A stretch of DNA of 64,000 nt from an uncultured Pelagibacteraceae bacterium (GTDB lineage Bacteria > Pseudomonadota > Alphaproteobacteria > Pelagibacterales > Pelagibacteraceae), in the NCBI GenBank assembly GCA_902581695.1, contig CACHOW010000001.1, forward strand, positions 1 to 64,000, written 5' to 3'. A program made the position numbers and the translations under genes. Position 1 is the stretch's first letter; each line of letters begins with the position of its first letter. Shown here piece after piece: positions 35,641 through 48,553 of the stretch. The notes beneath the pieces are model-generated. The model worked only from the letters and a program-made list of their open reading frames with translations, did not search any database and was not told the origin of the DNA.

Positions 35641-36624
35641 ATGAAGTTTAAAAAAAAATTTATATTTTTAAAATCATTATTAATAACAAGTATATTAATA
35701 AATTTTAATGCAAAAGCTGATAACCACAATATTTACGAAGTTTTAAGTTTACTTCAAAAAGATCTAAAAACTTTAGAAAAAGCAGTTTACTCTCAGTCTA
35801 CAATTTCATCTGAGGAAAACTCGTCTAGCTCTGTCTCTTCCGAGTCGAACTCTGAAGACGTATTAACAAGACATCTATTAAAACTCTCTGAAATTGAAAA
35901 TCAATTTCAAGTTTTGACAAATAAGTTTGAAGAGATTAATTTTAAATTGGATAAATTATCCAATAGACTTTCAAAAGTGCAAGCTGATAATCAAATTAGA
36001 TTTCAAGATTTAGAAAATTTAACACCACAAAATGATGCTAATAAAAAGGTTTCAAAAAATACTCAAGAAGAGTTGTTACCAGGAAGTTCTCAACCTCAAG
36101 ATTTAGGAACAATTTCTTATAAAGACTCTTCAACAGAAGAAAAAACTCAAAAAATTGAGTCAGTTGAAACAACCGCATCAATTGTGACTGAAACATTTCA
36201 AGCAGAAGAGAAGATATTACCTAAAGTAACAATAGAAAAACAATATGCCTTTGCTACTAGTTTTTTAAAAAATGGTGATTATCCAACCGCCGAGAGAGCT
36301 TTTAGAGAATTTGTTTTAACAAACCCAGAACATGACTTAGCTGGTAATGCTCAATATTGGTATGCAGAAACTTTTAGAATTAGACAGCTTTATACTGATG
36401 CCGCGTCAGCTTATTTGGAGGGATATCAAAAATACCCTAAAGGGGAAAAAGCTCCTATAAATTTATTAAAGCTTGGTGTATCTATGGTTCAGATTGGAGA
36501 AAAGGATCAGGGTTGTAAAATGATAAATGGAGTTGAGAAGCAATATCCAGATGCAAAGCAATCTGTAATTCAAAAAGCAAAATATGAGTCTCAAAAATTT
36601 GAATGTAATAACCAAAATTCCTAA
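35641..36624 (+). CDS. cpoB: Cell division coordinator CpoB (YbgF-like)
   Basis: 327 residues with a signal peptide ending FNAKA. Residues 85-125 form a coiled coil (EIENQFQVLTNKFEEINFKL). A low-complexity linker follows, then tetratricopeptide repeats from about residue 200: EKQYAFATSFLKNGDYPTAE, RAFREFVLTNPEHDLAGNAQ and YWYAETFRIRQLYTDA. It links Tol-Pal with peptidoglycan synthesis at the septum in other Gram-negatives. The 3' end overlaps tilS by 41 bp. Confidence 0.9.
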   Translation: MKFKKKFIFLKSLLITSILINFNAKADNHNIYEVLSLLQKDLKTLEKAVYSQSTISSEENSSSSVSSESNSEDVLTRHLLKLSEIENQFQVLTNKFEEINFKLDKLSNRLSKVQADNQIRFQDLENLTPQNDANKKVSKNTQEELLPGSSQPQDLGTISYKDSSTEEKTQKIESVETTASIVTETFQAEEKILPKVTIEKQYAFATSFLKNGDYPTAERAFREFVLTNPEHDLAGNAQYWYAETFRIRQLYTDAASAYLEGYQKYPKGEKAPINLLKLGVSMVQIGEKDQGCKMINGVEKQYPDAKQSVIQKAKYESQKFECNNQNS

Positions 36625-37612
36625 GCATTTTGAAAATAATTTAAAGAATCAAAAAATTAACCAAATTTATAGAAGGTTTGAAAAGAGATTAAATATCTCT
36701 AATAATTTTATTGTAGCAGTTTCAGGTGGTCCAGATAGCTTAGCATTAGCTTTTTTATCTAAAATATATTCAATTAAAAAAAGGTTAATAGCGAAGTTTT
36801 TTATAGTTGATCACAAGTTAAGACCGGAGTCCACCAAAGAGGCAAAAAAAGTGCAGAATATTTTAAAAAAACATTCAATTAGTTCTAAAATTTTAACCTG
36901 GGTTGGAAAAAAACCCCACAAAAATATTCAGTCAATAGCTAGGAAGAAAAGATATGAATTATTATTTGCTGAATCTAATAAACTTAAAATAAATAATATT
37001 TTATTAGGACATCACCAAAATGATTTGTTTGAGAACTTCATTATAAGAATGATAAGGGGTAGCGGTTTAAAAGGATTGGTATCTTTAGATAAAATAAAAA
37101 AAACTAATGGTAAAAATTTATTGAGGCCTTTAATCGATGAAAAAAAAGATGACTTAATGTTAGTTTCCAAAAAAGTTTTTAGTACTTATATCAATGACCC
37201 TACCAATCATGACGAAAAATATTTAAGAATTCATGTAAGAAAATTAATTAAAGAGTTTGAAAAAAAAGGTTTAGATAAAAAAAAATTTATCACTACTATT
37301 AAAAACTTAAAGCATTCTAACAATGTTGTAGATTTTTATGTGAAACAAAATTTAGAAAAAAACACTTTTTTCTCTAAAAAGGAAGATAAGTTATTTCTTA
37401 AAAAAGAGTATTTTGATCAACCGTTTGAGATAATTTTTAGGTCTCTTTCTGAGTCAATTAAACTTGTTGGTAAAAAATACAATTTTGTTAGGGGAAGGAA
37501 ATTGAATAAGATTATATCAAATATTGAAAATAATCGAAAATATAAGCAAACTATAGGCGGTTGCATCATTGAAAAAGTAAATCAAACGATAATAATCTCA
37601 AAAGAGCGTTAG
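36584..37612 (+). CDS. tilS: tRNA(Ile)-lysidine synthetase
   Basis: 342 residues. FIVAVSGGPDSLALAFLSK is the PP-loop, HKLRPESTKEAKKVQNIL and GHHQNDLFENFIIRMIRGSG are family signatures. It makes lysidine at the wobble base of the AUA-reading tRNA-Ile, an essential step. The ATG at 36584 lies 41 bp inside cpoB, a long overlap for this genome. About 41 residues precede the PP-loop, so a slightly later start is possible. The C-terminal domain is short. Confidence 0.93.
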   Translation: MSLKNLNVITKIPKHFENNLKNQKINQIYRRFEKRLNISNNFIVAVSGGPDSLALAFLSKIYSIKKRLIAKFFIVDHKLRPESTKEAKKVQNILKKHSISSKILTWVGKKPHKNIQSIARKKRYELLFAESNKLKINNILLGHHQNDLFENFIIRMIRGSGLKGLVSLDKIKKTNGKNLLRPLIDEKKDDLMLVSKKVFSTYINDPTNHDEKYLRIHVRKLIKEFEKKGLDKKKFITTIKNLKHSNNVVDFYVKQNLEKNTFFSKKEDKLFLKKEYFDQPFEIIFRSLSESIKLVGKKYNFVRGRKLNKIISNIENNRKYKQTIGGCIIEKVNQTIIISKER

Positions 37613-37651
37613 ATTATTTACACATTGACCTAAATTGCCACTTGTTTAATT

Positions 37652-37657
37652 TATAAT
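37652..37657 (+). promoter_or_regulatory. TATAAT box upstream of ftsH
   Basis: A perfect TATAAT lies 18 bp before the ftsH ATG, in the 63-bp gap after tilS. A TTGACC at 37625-37630 is 21 bp upstream, longer than the usual 16 to 18, so the -35 assignment is weak. No clear heat-shock sigma-32 site is visible. Confidence 0.35.
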
Positions 37658-37675
37658 AATTCTTATTTTATACTC

Positions 37676-39577
37676 ATGAATATGAAAAATATAGCAATGT
37701 GGGCAATAATAGTTTTTTTGACTATAGGTCTCTATAATATGTTTAAAAATCCTCAGACTAATAATAGAGGAGGAAATAAAGTTATATTCTCAGAATTCTT
37801 GACATCAGTTGAAAATGGTGAAGTTTTGAAAGTAGAAATTCAAGGCAATAATATAAAAGGGGTTTATTCAAACGGGAATAATTTCTCGACTTATTCACCT
37901 AACGATCCAAACCTTATAGAAAAACTTTCTGATAAGGGGGTAAGTATCTCAGCTGCACCTCTAGAGGAAAAAATGCCATCACTGTTTGGTGTTTTGCTCT
38001 CATGGTTTCCTATGCTTTTATTAATTGCAGTTTGGATTTTCTTTATGAGACAAATGCAAGGTGGCAAAGGTGGAGCAATGGGGTTTGGAAGGTCAAAAGC
38101 CAAAATGATGAATGAACTTAAAGGTAAAGTTACATTTAACGACGTTGCAGGTGTGGAGGAAGCAAAAGAAGAAGTAGAAGAAATAGTTGAATTTTTAAAA
38201 GATCCAAAAAAATTTAGCAGACTTGGTGGAAAAATACCGAGAGGTGCATTACTAGTTGGACCTCCTGGGACTGGGAAAACTTTATTAGCAAGAGCTATTG
38301 CTGGTGAAGCAGGAGTTCCTTTCTTCACAATTTCTGGATCTGACTTTGTAGAAATGTTTGTTGGAGTTGGAGCTTCAAGAGTAAGAGACATGTTTGAACA
38401 AGGTAAAAAAAATTCTCCTTGTATAATTTTTATTGATGAAATAGATGCAGTTGGAAGAAGTAGAGGCGCTGGGCTTGGTGGAGGAAATGATGAAAGAGAG
38501 CAAACATTAAATCAGTTACTTGTTGAAATGGATGGTTTTGACACTAACGAGGGAGTTATAATAATTGCTGCTACTAATAGGCCCGATGTCTTAGATCCTG
38601 CATTACTGAGACCAGGAAGATTTGACAGACAAGTGGTGGTTTCAAATCCAGATATAATTGGTAGAGAAAAAATTTTAAAGGTGCATGTTAAAAAAATTAA
38701 AATGGCTCCAGATGTTAATTTAAGAACTATTGCGAGAGGAACTCCAGGTTTTTCAGGGGCAGATCTTGCAAATTTAGTTAACGAGGCAGCATTATTGGCT
38801 GCTCGGAAAAATAAAAGAATAGTCACTTTAAATGAATTTGAGGATGCTAAGGATAAAGTAATGATGGGAGCAGAAAGACGCTCGATGGTTATGACAGAAG
38901 ATGAGAAAAAATTAACTGCTTATCATGAGGGAGGGCATGCTTTGGTATCGTTTAATATGCCAAGTTACGACCCAATACATAAAGCTACGATAATTCCAAG
39001 AGGTAGAGCATTAGGTATGGTGATGAATTTGCCTGAGAGAGATAAACATGGACACTCAATTAAATATTTAAAAGCAAGATTGGCAGTATGTTTTGGTGGA
39101 AGAGTTGCAGAAGAAGTGATTTTCGGAAAAGACAATATCTCAACTGGAGCCGGTGGGGGAAACGGATCGGATATTAATCAAGCTACTCAGCTTGCTAGAG
39201 CAATGGTTACAAAATATGGAATGAGTGAAGAAATGGGTCCGGTGGAATATGGAGAAAATCAGGAAGAAGTATTCTTGGGAAGATCCGTTACTCAGACGCA
39301 ATCTGTTTCTGAAGAAGTTGCCCGAAAAATAGATAAAGAAATAAGAAAATTAGTTGATGAAGGTTATAATAAGGCTAGACAAATTTTAACTGACAAAATT
39401 GATGATTTACATAAAATTGCCAAAGCTCTTATCACTTACGAAACTTTAACAGGTGAAGAAATTGAAAATATAATTAATAAAAATGTATATCCTACTGACA
39501 AACAAAATTTACAAGTCGAAGAAGATAAAGGTTCTGCCATGGGAGCGTTAGGCCTTAAACCAAAAATAGTTCACTAA
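37676..39577 (+). CDS. ftsH: ATP-dependent zinc metalloprotease FtsH
   Basis: 633 residues. Two membrane helices (near 5-22 and 103-124) flank a periplasmic part. The AAA domain has Walker A GPPGTGKT at 195-202 and Walker [13 protein letters not shown], with the second region of homology [20 protein letters not shown]. The protease site HEGGH is at 417-421. It degrades membrane proteins and, in E. coli, sigma-32, whose homologue RpoH is encoded 4.5 kb away. A second ATG lies at 37682. Confidence 0.98.
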   Translation: MNMKNIAMWAIIVFLTIGLYNMFKNPQTNNRGGNKVIFSEFLTSVENGEVLKVEIQGNNIKGVYSNGNNFSTYSPNDPNLIEKLSDKGVSISAAPLEEKMPSLFGVLLSWFPMLLLIAVWIFFMRQMQGGKGGAMGFGRSKAKMMNELKGKVTFNDVAGVEEAKEEVEEIVEFLKDPKKFSRLGGKIPRGALLVGPPGTGKTLLARAIAGEAGVPFFTISGSDFVEMFVGVGASRVRDMFEQGKKNSPCIIFIDEIDAVGRSRGAGLGGGNDEREQTLNQLLVEMDGFDTNEGVIIIAATNRPDVLDPALLRPGRFDRQVVVSNPDIIGREKILKVHVKKIKMAPDVNLRTIARGTPGFSGADLANLVNEAALLAARKNKRIVTLNEFEDAKDKVMMGAERRSMVMTEDEKKLTAYHEGGHALVSFNMPSYDPIHKATIIPRGRALGMVMNLPERDKHGHSIKYLKARLAVCFGGRVAEEVIFGKDNISTGAGGGNGSDINQATQLARAMVTKYGMSEEMGPVEYGENQEEVFLGRSVTQTQSVSEEVARKIDKEIRKLVDEGYNKARQILTDKIDDLHKIAKALITYETLTGEEIENIINKNVYPTDKQNLQVEEDKGSAMGALGLKPKIVH

Positions 39578-39582
39578 TTTTA

Positions 39583-40632
39583 ATGCTTAGATATTACACA
39601 AGAGCGTGTAATTTCTACTATGGATCTAAATCAAAACTTTTAGTAAAAAAAAAAAAATCAATACCTTTAAGTGGTAATAATCAAATTTCATTTGATCATG
39701 TAGAATTGATTTCAAGAAAATCAAAAAAAAAAATTTGCATCAGTGAATTAAGTAAAGTATCTAAGTTTAAATTGAGGCAGATCAAAGAGGATCTAAAAAA
39801 AATTAGTTCAAAAAAAAAAAATTTTGCAAAATTAAAATTTTCAAAATTACCCAATATAATGGGTATACTAAATCTCACCCCAGATAGCTTTTCTGATGGA
39901 GGTAAATTTAATAAAAAAAATAAAGGGATTAAGCAAGCATTTAAGATGTACAATTCTGGAGCAAGTATAATAGATGTTGGGGGAGAGTCTACGAGGCCAG
40001 GCTCTAAAGGAGTAAATACTAAAGTAGAATGGAATAGAATAAACAAAATATTAAGATCCATTTGTAAAAAATTCCCTGTATCATTAGATACCAGAAAATC
40101 TGAAATTATGGAAAAAGGAATTAATTATGGTGTAAAGATAATAAACGATGTGTCTGGTTTTAATTATGACTTGAACACTCTAAATATTTTAAAAAAAAAC
40201 AAGACTCCTTTCGTTATTCATCACTCGCGTGGCACACCTGATAATATGCAAAAAAATCCAATTTATAAAAATGAATTATTAGATATTTATGATTTTTTTG
40301 AAAAAAAAATTACATTTTTAAGATCTATTGGCATAAAGCATAACAATATTATAATTGATCCAGGTATTGGATTCGGAAAAAATTTGAAACATAATATGAG
40401 TTTAATCAAGAATATTTCTATTTTCCACTCCCTTGGTTTTCCTATACTTGTTGGTAATTCAAAAAAAAAATTTATAAAAGAATTGTCAGGAAAAAATGAT
40501 ACAAAAAAAAGATCTGGAGGAACTGTGGCCTCATCTCTATATCTTATGATGCAAGGAGTGCAAATTCTAAGAATTCATGACGTTGATGAAATATTTCAAG
40601 GGATAAAAGTTTTTAAAGAATTAATAAAATAA
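39583..40632 (+). CDS. folP: Dihydropteroate synthase with N-terminal extension
   Basis: 349 residues. The catalytic TIM barrel begins near residue 87 with PNIMGILNLTPDSFSDGGKF and continues with IIDVGGESTRPGS, SLDTRKSEIME and IIDPGIGFGKNLKHN. It joins p-aminobenzoate to pterin pyrophosphate for folate. The first 85 or so residues are a lysine-rich extension that I cannot match to a domain. Its coding DNA has poly-A runs of 13, 11 and 12 bases (39645-39657, 39723-39733, 39810-39821). glmM begins 2 bp after the stop. Confidence 0.93.
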   Translation: MLRYYTRACNFYYGSKSKLLVKKKKSIPLSGNNQISFDHVELISRKSKKKICISELSKVSKFKLRQIKEDLKKISSKKKNFAKLKFSKLPNIMGILNLTPDSFSDGGKFNKKNKGIKQAFKMYNSGASIIDVGGESTRPGSKGVNTKVEWNRINKILRSICKKFPVSLDTRKSEIMEKGINYGVKIINDVSGFNYDLNTLNILKKNKTPFVIHHSRGTPDNMQKNPIYKNELLDIYDFFEKKITFLRSIGIKHNNIIIDPGIGFGKNLKHNMSLIKNISIFHSLGFPILVGNSKKKFIKELSGKNDTKKRSGGTVASSLYLMMQGVQILRIHDVDEIFQGIKVFKELIK

Positions 40633-40634
40633 GA

Positions 40635-41966
40635 ATGACAAAAAAATATTTTGGTACAGACGGAATAAGGGGAGCAATCAATAGTAAAAACATAAATGGT
40701 GATATGTTTTTTAAATTTGGTTTAGCTTCAGGGACATATTTTAAGTCACAAAAAAAAAAAACACAGACCGCTATAATTGCCAAGGATACGAGATTGTCAG
40801 GTTACACTTTAGAGCCAGCATTAGTTTCGGGATTAACTTCTGCTGGAATGCATGTTTATACACTAGGACCTTTGCCAACAAATGGTTTAGCTATGCTTAC
40901 CAAGGCTATGCGAGCCAATATGGGTATAATGATTACTGCGTCTCATAATCAACATTATGACAATGGACTTAAATTATTTGGTCCTGATGGAATGAAATTG
41001 TCTGACAAAATAGAAAAGAGGATTGAAAATTTGATTGACAAAAAAATTTATAAAAATCTTTCTAACCCTGAAAAGTTGGGCAGAGTAAAGAGATTAGAAA
41101 GTGGCACAAAGAATTATATTAAGATTTTAAAAAAAAACTTTACAAAAGCTTTTAATCTTAGGGGGTTAAGGATCGTAATTGATTGCGCGAATGGAGCAGG
41201 ATATAAAGCGGGACCAGAATTGTTGAGATCTTTAGGAGCAACAGTTTTTTCAATAGGTGTAAATCCTAATGGACTCAATATAAATAAAAATTGTGGTTCA
41301 ACTTTTCCAAACAATATCAGAAATGCAGTAAAGAAGTATCGGGCACATATAGGTATTTCTTTAGATGGAGACGCAGATAGAATTATCATGTGTGATGAAC
41401 TAAGCAATATTGTAGATGGTGATCAAATTATTGCTGCAATTGCGACTCGATGGAAAAATAAAAGAATGCTCAAAGGAGGGGTGGTTGGCACTTTAATGTC
41501 TAATTATGGTTTAGAAAAGTATTTAAAACTTCAAAACATTAAATTTATCAGAGCAAACGTTGGGGACAGATATGTTAAAGAAAAAATGCAAAAAAATAAT
41601 TTCAATCTAGGTGGGGAACAGTCTGGACATATTATTTTAGGAAAATTTGCAACAACTGGGGATGGATTATTGGTTGCGCTAGAATCTCTTTTTGCAATAA
41701 GAAAAGGTAAAAAGGCAAGTGAATTTTTCAATAAATTCCAAAAAATTCCTCAAGTTTTAAAAAATATTGAAGTAAAAGATAGATCAATAATCAACAACAT
41801 TGAGGTAAAAAGATCAATTAAAATTGCAGAAAGATTAATGAAAGGTCATGGAAGGATATTAGTAAGAAAATCGGGAACGGAATTGAAAATTAGAGTTATG
41901 GGAGAGAGTGAAAATAAAAAGCTTCTTAATCAATGTATAGATATTATTTCAAAAAAAATTAGATAA
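40635..41966 (+). CDS. glmM: Phosphoglucosamine mutase
   Basis: 443 residues. KYFGTDGIRG opens it, MITASHNQHYDNGLK holds the phosphoserine S103, SLDGDADRIIMCDE is the metal loop, GGEQSGHIIL is the sugar loop and RKSGTELKIRVM the phosphate site. It makes glucosamine-1-phosphate for peptidoglycan and LPS. A 12-A run lies at 40750-40761 within codons 39-42. The folP-glmM order is usual in proteobacteria. Confidence 0.96.
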   Translation: MTKKYFGTDGIRGAINSKNINGDMFFKFGLASGTYFKSQKKKTQTAIIAKDTRLSGYTLEPALVSGLTSAGMHVYTLGPLPTNGLAMLTKAMRANMGIMITASHNQHYDNGLKLFGPDGMKLSDKIEKRIENLIDKKIYKNLSNPEKLGRVKRLESGTKNYIKILKKNFTKAFNLRGLRIVIDCANGAGYKAGPELLRSLGATVFSIGVNPNGLNINKNCGSTFPNNIRNAVKKYRAHIGISLDGDADRIIMCDELSNIVDGDQIIAAIATRWKNKRMLKGGVVGTLMSNYGLEKYLKLQNIKFIRANVGDRYVKEKMQKNNFNLGGEQSGHIILGKFATTGDGLLVALESLFAIRKGKKASEFFNKFQKIPQVLKNIEVKDRSIINNIEVKRSIKIAERLMKGHGRILVRKSGTELKIRVMGESENKKLLNQCIDIISKKIR

Positions 41967-41967
41967 A

Positions 41968-44962
<2,995 letters not shown>

Positions 44963-45002
44963 TATCAGTTTATCTAATTAATATTTATTTTTTTTCAATA
45001 TT

Positions 45003-45983
45003 TTATTTTCTAGTATTTCTAAGTAATTTTATAATTATCTTAAGTTCTTGTGGCAAAATTGAGTTAAATATCATTTCTTTGTTCTTTTTTGGATGAATAA
45101 AACCAATAGTTTTTGCATGAAGAAATTGCCGATTAAGATTCATAAGACAATCCTTTAACAATGGATCTATATTATTTATTTTTTTAAATTTTTTTTTATA
45201 TTTATCATCACCTACAATACTGTTGCCTAAATAATTCATATGAACTCTTATTTGGTGTGTTCTTCCAGTTTCTAATTTGCACTCTAGCAAGCTTAAGGTT
45301 GGGGTATTTTTATTTTCAAAAAGTTCAATTGTTTTATAATTTGTAATAGCCTTTTTACCTTTTGAATTGCTGACTTCCATCATTTGTCTATTCTTTGAAC
45401 TTCTGCTAATTAAAGTTTCAATCCTACCTTTTGAGGGTCTAATTTTTCCCCAAATTAATAGTTGATAAATCCTTGTAATAGAATGCTTACTAAATTGCAT
45501 TGATAAATCTTCGTGAGCTTGATTATTTTTTGCTATTACTACTAAGCCAGAAGTATTTTTATCTATCCTATGAACTATCCCAGGCCTAAGTTCATCACCA
45601 ATATTTGATAAAGAATTTTTATCATAATTAATCAGCGCATTAACAATTGTGTTATCAAAATTCCCTGCACCAGGGTGCATTATTATTCCAGAGGGTTTAT
45701 TTAAAACTATTAGATCTTCATCTTCATATACAATGTCTAATTTAAATTTGAAGGGCTTGAGTGAAGCCTTTTTAGGCTCAGGTATTATCAAGTTTATATT
45801 GTCACCGAAATTAATTTTTTTAGAGGGATCTATTATAATTCTATCATTGAGACTTAAATGTTTGTCTAAAATTAAATTTTTAACCCTTGTTCTACTTATG
45901 CTCTTTTCTTTTTTGTTGATAAAAACATCAACACGAAGGTTTTTATCCTTTTCCTCTACAATCAAATTTATTTTTTTTTTCAT
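45003..45983 (-). CDS. rluD: 23S rRNA pseudouridine synthase, RluD-type
   Basis: 326 residues. An S4 domain (SRTRVKNLILDKHLSLNDRI) precedes the RluA-family catalytic core. That core has IVLNKPSGIIMHPGAGN, then GIVHRIDKNTSGLVVIAKN with the catalytic Asp (HRID), and ETGRTHQIRVHMNYLG. RluD modifies helix 69 of 23S rRNA. Its start is 23 bp from tRNA-Arg on the other strand. A TATAAT on the minus strand at 46005-46000 may be its -10 and overlaps the tRNA promoter zone. Confidence 0.9.
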   Translation of the reverse strand: MKKKINLIVEEKDKNLRVDVFINKKEKSISRTRVKNLILDKHLSLNDRIIIDPSKKINFGDNINLIIPEPKKASLKPFKFKLDIVYEDEDLIVLNKPSGIIMHPGAGNFDNTIVNALINYDKNSLSNIGDELRPGIVHRIDKNTSGLVVIAKNNQAHEDLSMQFSKHSITRIYQLLIWGKIRPSKGRIETLISRSSKNRQMMEVSNSKGKKAITNYKTIELFENKNTPTLSLLECKLETGRTHQIRVHMNYLGNSIVGDDKYKKKFKKINNIDPLLKDCLMNLNRQFLHAKTIGFIHPKKNKEMIFNSILPQELKIIIKLLRNTRK

Positions 45984-46006
45984 AAAATGTTATATTAATA
46001 TTATAT

Positions 46007-46083
46007 GCGCTTGTAGCTCAACTGGATAGAGCGCCTGACTTCGGATCAGGAGGTTCTGGGTTCGACTCCTAGCAGGCGCACCA
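46007..46083 (+). tRNA. tRNA-Arg (UCG)
   Basis: A 77-nt cloverleaf has acceptor stem GCGCTTG/CAGGCGC, anticodon loop CTTCGGA with anticodon TCG, T-arm GGTTCGACTCC and CCA encoded at 46081-46083. A TATATT at 45991-45996 is a possible -10. It abuts the ABC permease gene, which is convergent and ends 1 bp later. Confidence 0.96.
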
Positions 46084-46084
46084 A

Positions 46085-46876
46085 TCACTCACCCATATTT
46101 ATTAAAGTTCCTTTAATACGCGCTCTCAAAAAAGAGAAATAAAATAAACTTATTCCTAAAGATAGATAGATTAAATTCAATAAATAAGCCTGCTTTAAAT
46201 TCTCATAATTAATAGAATTGTTTAAAAGAATGTTTCTTGTTTCATCAAATATATAAACTAAAGGAAGTCCTTTTGCTATAATTTGAAAAAAGTTTGGCAA
46301 AATTTCTATAGGGTAATATATACAACCTAGCGGAGCTAATAAAAATAGAGATGACCAAGCAATATTTTCAAAGGAGGGACCAAATCTCATAAGGCCCGCA
46401 CTAACAAATAAACCTAAAGTTATTCCAAAGATATATAAACTTAAAAACAATAATAGCAAGGGAAGCCCTAATTCTAAAATTGAAATCCCAAAGAGAGGAG
46501 ATGTTAAGATGATAGCAGGAACTAATCCGATTAAAGTTCTTATTAAGGCAGTAAAGATTAGAGAAATAATAATTTCTTTAAGTTTTAAGGGTGCAATAAA
46601 TAAATTAGTAAAATTTCTACTCCAAATTTCCTCTAAAAATAGCATATTAAAACTAATACTTGATCTAAAAAGAATGTCATAAAGTATTGCACATGTAAGG
46701 ATCACTCCAAGAGTATCATTATAATAATCGCTATAAATTGAAAAAAATTTAGAAATAAAACCCCAAAGAATTATTTGTATCGTTGGCCAATAAACAAGAT
46801 CTAATATCCTTGGTAAAGAACTTTTAATTAAATAAAAATGTCTTAGAAATAGACCATGCATTTTATTTAGATTCAT
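46085..46876 (-). CDS. ABC-2 type exporter, permease subunit
   Basis: 263 residues with six hydrophobic segments, including TIQIILWGFISKFF, ILTCAILYDILF, LGITLGLFVSAGL-like and FLLAPLGCIYYPIEILPNFF. EEIWSRNFTNLFIAPLKLKE is the conserved coupling region of ABC-2 permeases. It overlaps the ATPase gene by 4 bp. The complex would move a lipid, polysaccharide or drug outward; the substrate cannot be told. It ends against tRNA-Arg. Confidence 0.85.
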   Translation of the reverse strand: MNLNKMHGLFLRHFYLIKSSLPRILDLVYWPTIQIILWGFISKFFSIYSDYYNDTLGVILTCAILYDILFRSSISFNMLFLEEIWSRNFTNLFIAPLKLKEIIISLIFTALIRTLIGLVPAIILTSPLFGISILELGLPLLLLFLSLYIFGITLGLFVSAGLMRFGPSFENIAWSSLFLLAPLGCIYYPIEILPNFFQIIAKGLPLVYIFDETRNILLNNSINYENLKQAYLLNLIYLSLGISLFYFSFLRARIKGTLINMGE

Positions 46877-47601
46877 ATTTTTTTCCTTGTAAGTTTTAAA
46901 AAAACTTCTTCCATATTTTTTCGACCATGTTTTTTTATTAATTTTTCAGTACTACCCTGATCTATGATAGAGCCACTATTCATCATTAAGACTGAAGAGC
47001 ACAATCTCTCTACTTCTGACATATTATGTGAAGCAAGCAAAATTGAAGTTCCTTTTTCCTTTTGATAATCCTCTAAAAAACTCCTGACAAAATCGCCTGT
47101 TTCAGGATCTAGAGAAGCTGTAGGTTCGTCTAATAATAATACTGGCGGATCATTAATAATTGATTTAGCAAGACTCACTCTATTTTTTTGTCCAGAAGAA
47201 AGCTCTCCTGTAATCTTATTTATAATCTCATCTAGCCTTAATTTTTCAGAAAGATATTCAATTTTTGATACGAGATTTTTTACGTCGTAAAGTTTTCCAT
47301 ATACGACTAGATTTTGTTTAACAGTTAATTTTTTTGGCAGCTCAACATAAGGTGAAATAAAATTAAGATTATTTAATAATTCAACTCTTTCTTTTTCTAT
47401 GTCTATTCCATTTATCAGCACTTTGCCACTTGTAGGCTTTAATAACCCTAGGATCATTCCGATAGTAGTTGTTTTTCCGCAACCGTTAGGTCCAAGAATT
47501 CCAATAATTTCATTTTTATTTACTTTAAAAGAAATATCTTTTACAGCTTTTTTTTTTTCGTAAAATTTTGATAATCCAATAACTTCTAGAGGTGTCTGCA
47601 T
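46873..47601 (-). CDS. ABC transporter ATP-binding subunit
   Basis: 242 residues. Walker A GPNGCGKTTTIG, signature ELSSGQKNRVSLAKS (LSSGQ), Walker B PVLLLDEPTASLD and the switch LASHNMSEVERL are all present. It drives the permease encoded just downstream. Its ATG overlaps the stop of the Sua5 gene by one base, so tRNA modification and the exporter share a transcript without obvious shared function. Confidence 0.93.
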   Translation of the reverse strand: MQTPLEVIGLSKFYEKKKAVKDISFKVNKNEIIGILGPNGCGKTTTIGMILGLLKPTSGKVLINGIDIEKERVELLNNLNFISPYVELPKKLTVKQNLVVYGKLYDVKNLVSKIEYLSEKLRLDEIINKITGELSSGQKNRVSLAKSIINDPPVLLLDEPTASLDPETGDFVRSFLEDYQKEKGTSILLASHNMSEVERLCSSVLMMNSGSIIDQGSTEKLIKKHGRKNMEEVFLKLTRKKI

Positions 47602-48533
47602 TAAAATTTTGAAGCTCTTATTAATCTATCGTTTATAGTTTTACCTAATCCTTTATTTGGAATTTTGGCAACTGCTATAGATTTATATTTTTTTTTTTTT
47701 ATTTTTCTTAAAACACTGTATAAATTTTTTGCAGCTTCTTTCAAGTTATCTGTTTTTGATAAATAATAATGATTTGGTTGAGCTTCTTTTTTTTTATTAA
47801 TTAATAAAAAAGCTTCCTTGTCTTTAGTATTTTTTGCATTTAATCTTATTGGAATGCCAGGAGAATAATGAAGTTTTATTTGACCTGGGGCAGAAATTTT
47901 AGAAGGTTTATTATTTATTAAAATTTTTTTATTTAATGCTTTTTCAATAGTAGCAACATCTAAACCGCCTAATCTTAAAATTTTTGGTTTATTTCTAATA
48001 TCAATTATTGTTGACTCAAGACCAATAGACGATTTTCCACCTTCTAGAACAAATTTTATTTTTTTCCCAAAATCTTCTTTCACATCATTTGTACAAACAG
48101 GGCTAATTTGAGATGAAATATTAGCACTAGGGGCTGCAAGAGGAAATTTTAGCACTTTAAGTAAACTTCTCGTGATAATGTGTTTTGGAAACCTAACTGC
48201 AAGAGACTTTTTTTTGTTAGTAGCAATTTTTGAGATTTTAGAATTTTTTTTTAAATTCAAGATGAATGTGATTGGGCCAGGACAAAATCTTTTATATAGC
48301 TTAAGAAAATTATCATTAAAATTACAATCTTTTTTCATTTTTTTATAATTATAGTAATGCACTATGAGAGGGTTGTATTTTGGTCTTTTTTTTAATCTAA
48401 ATATTTTCTGACAGGCTTGATCTGAATAAGCGTTTCCTGCCAGTCCATAAACTGTCTCTGTGGGAATAGCCACACACTCCTTTTTATTTAAGAGATTTTG
48501 TGCTTTTTTAATATTTGCAAGATTAATTTTCAT
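47601..48533 (-). CDS. Threonylcarbamoyl-AMP synthase, Sua5 type
   Basis: 310 residues. The YrdC domain includes CVAIPTETVYGLAGNAYSDQ, KIFRLKKRPKYNPLIVHY, FCPGPITFIL and LAVRFPKH, with APSANISSQISP. A C-terminal Sua5 domain follows (APGQIKLHYSPGIPIRL), so this is Sua5, not the shorter TsaC. It makes the threonylcarbamoyl-AMP used for t6A37 on tRNAs reading ANN codons. The divergent xseB starts 20 bp away. Confidence 0.93.
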   Translation of the reverse strand: MKINLANIKKAQNLLNKKECVAIPTETVYGLAGNAYSDQACQKIFRLKKRPKYNPLIVHYYNYKKMKKDCNFNDNFLKLYKRFCPGPITFILNLKKNSKISKIATNKKKSLAVRFPKHIITRSLLKVLKFPLAAPSANISSQISPVCTNDVKEDFGKKIKFVLEGGKSSIGLESTIIDIRNKPKILRLGGLDVATIEKALNKKILINNKPSKISAPGQIKLHYSPGIPIRLNAKNTKDKEAFLLINKKKEAQPNHYYLSKTDNLKEAAKNLYSVLRKIKKKKYKSIAVAKIPNKGLGKTINDRLIRASKF

Positions 48534-48553
48534 GTATTAATTGAGAGTAATAT

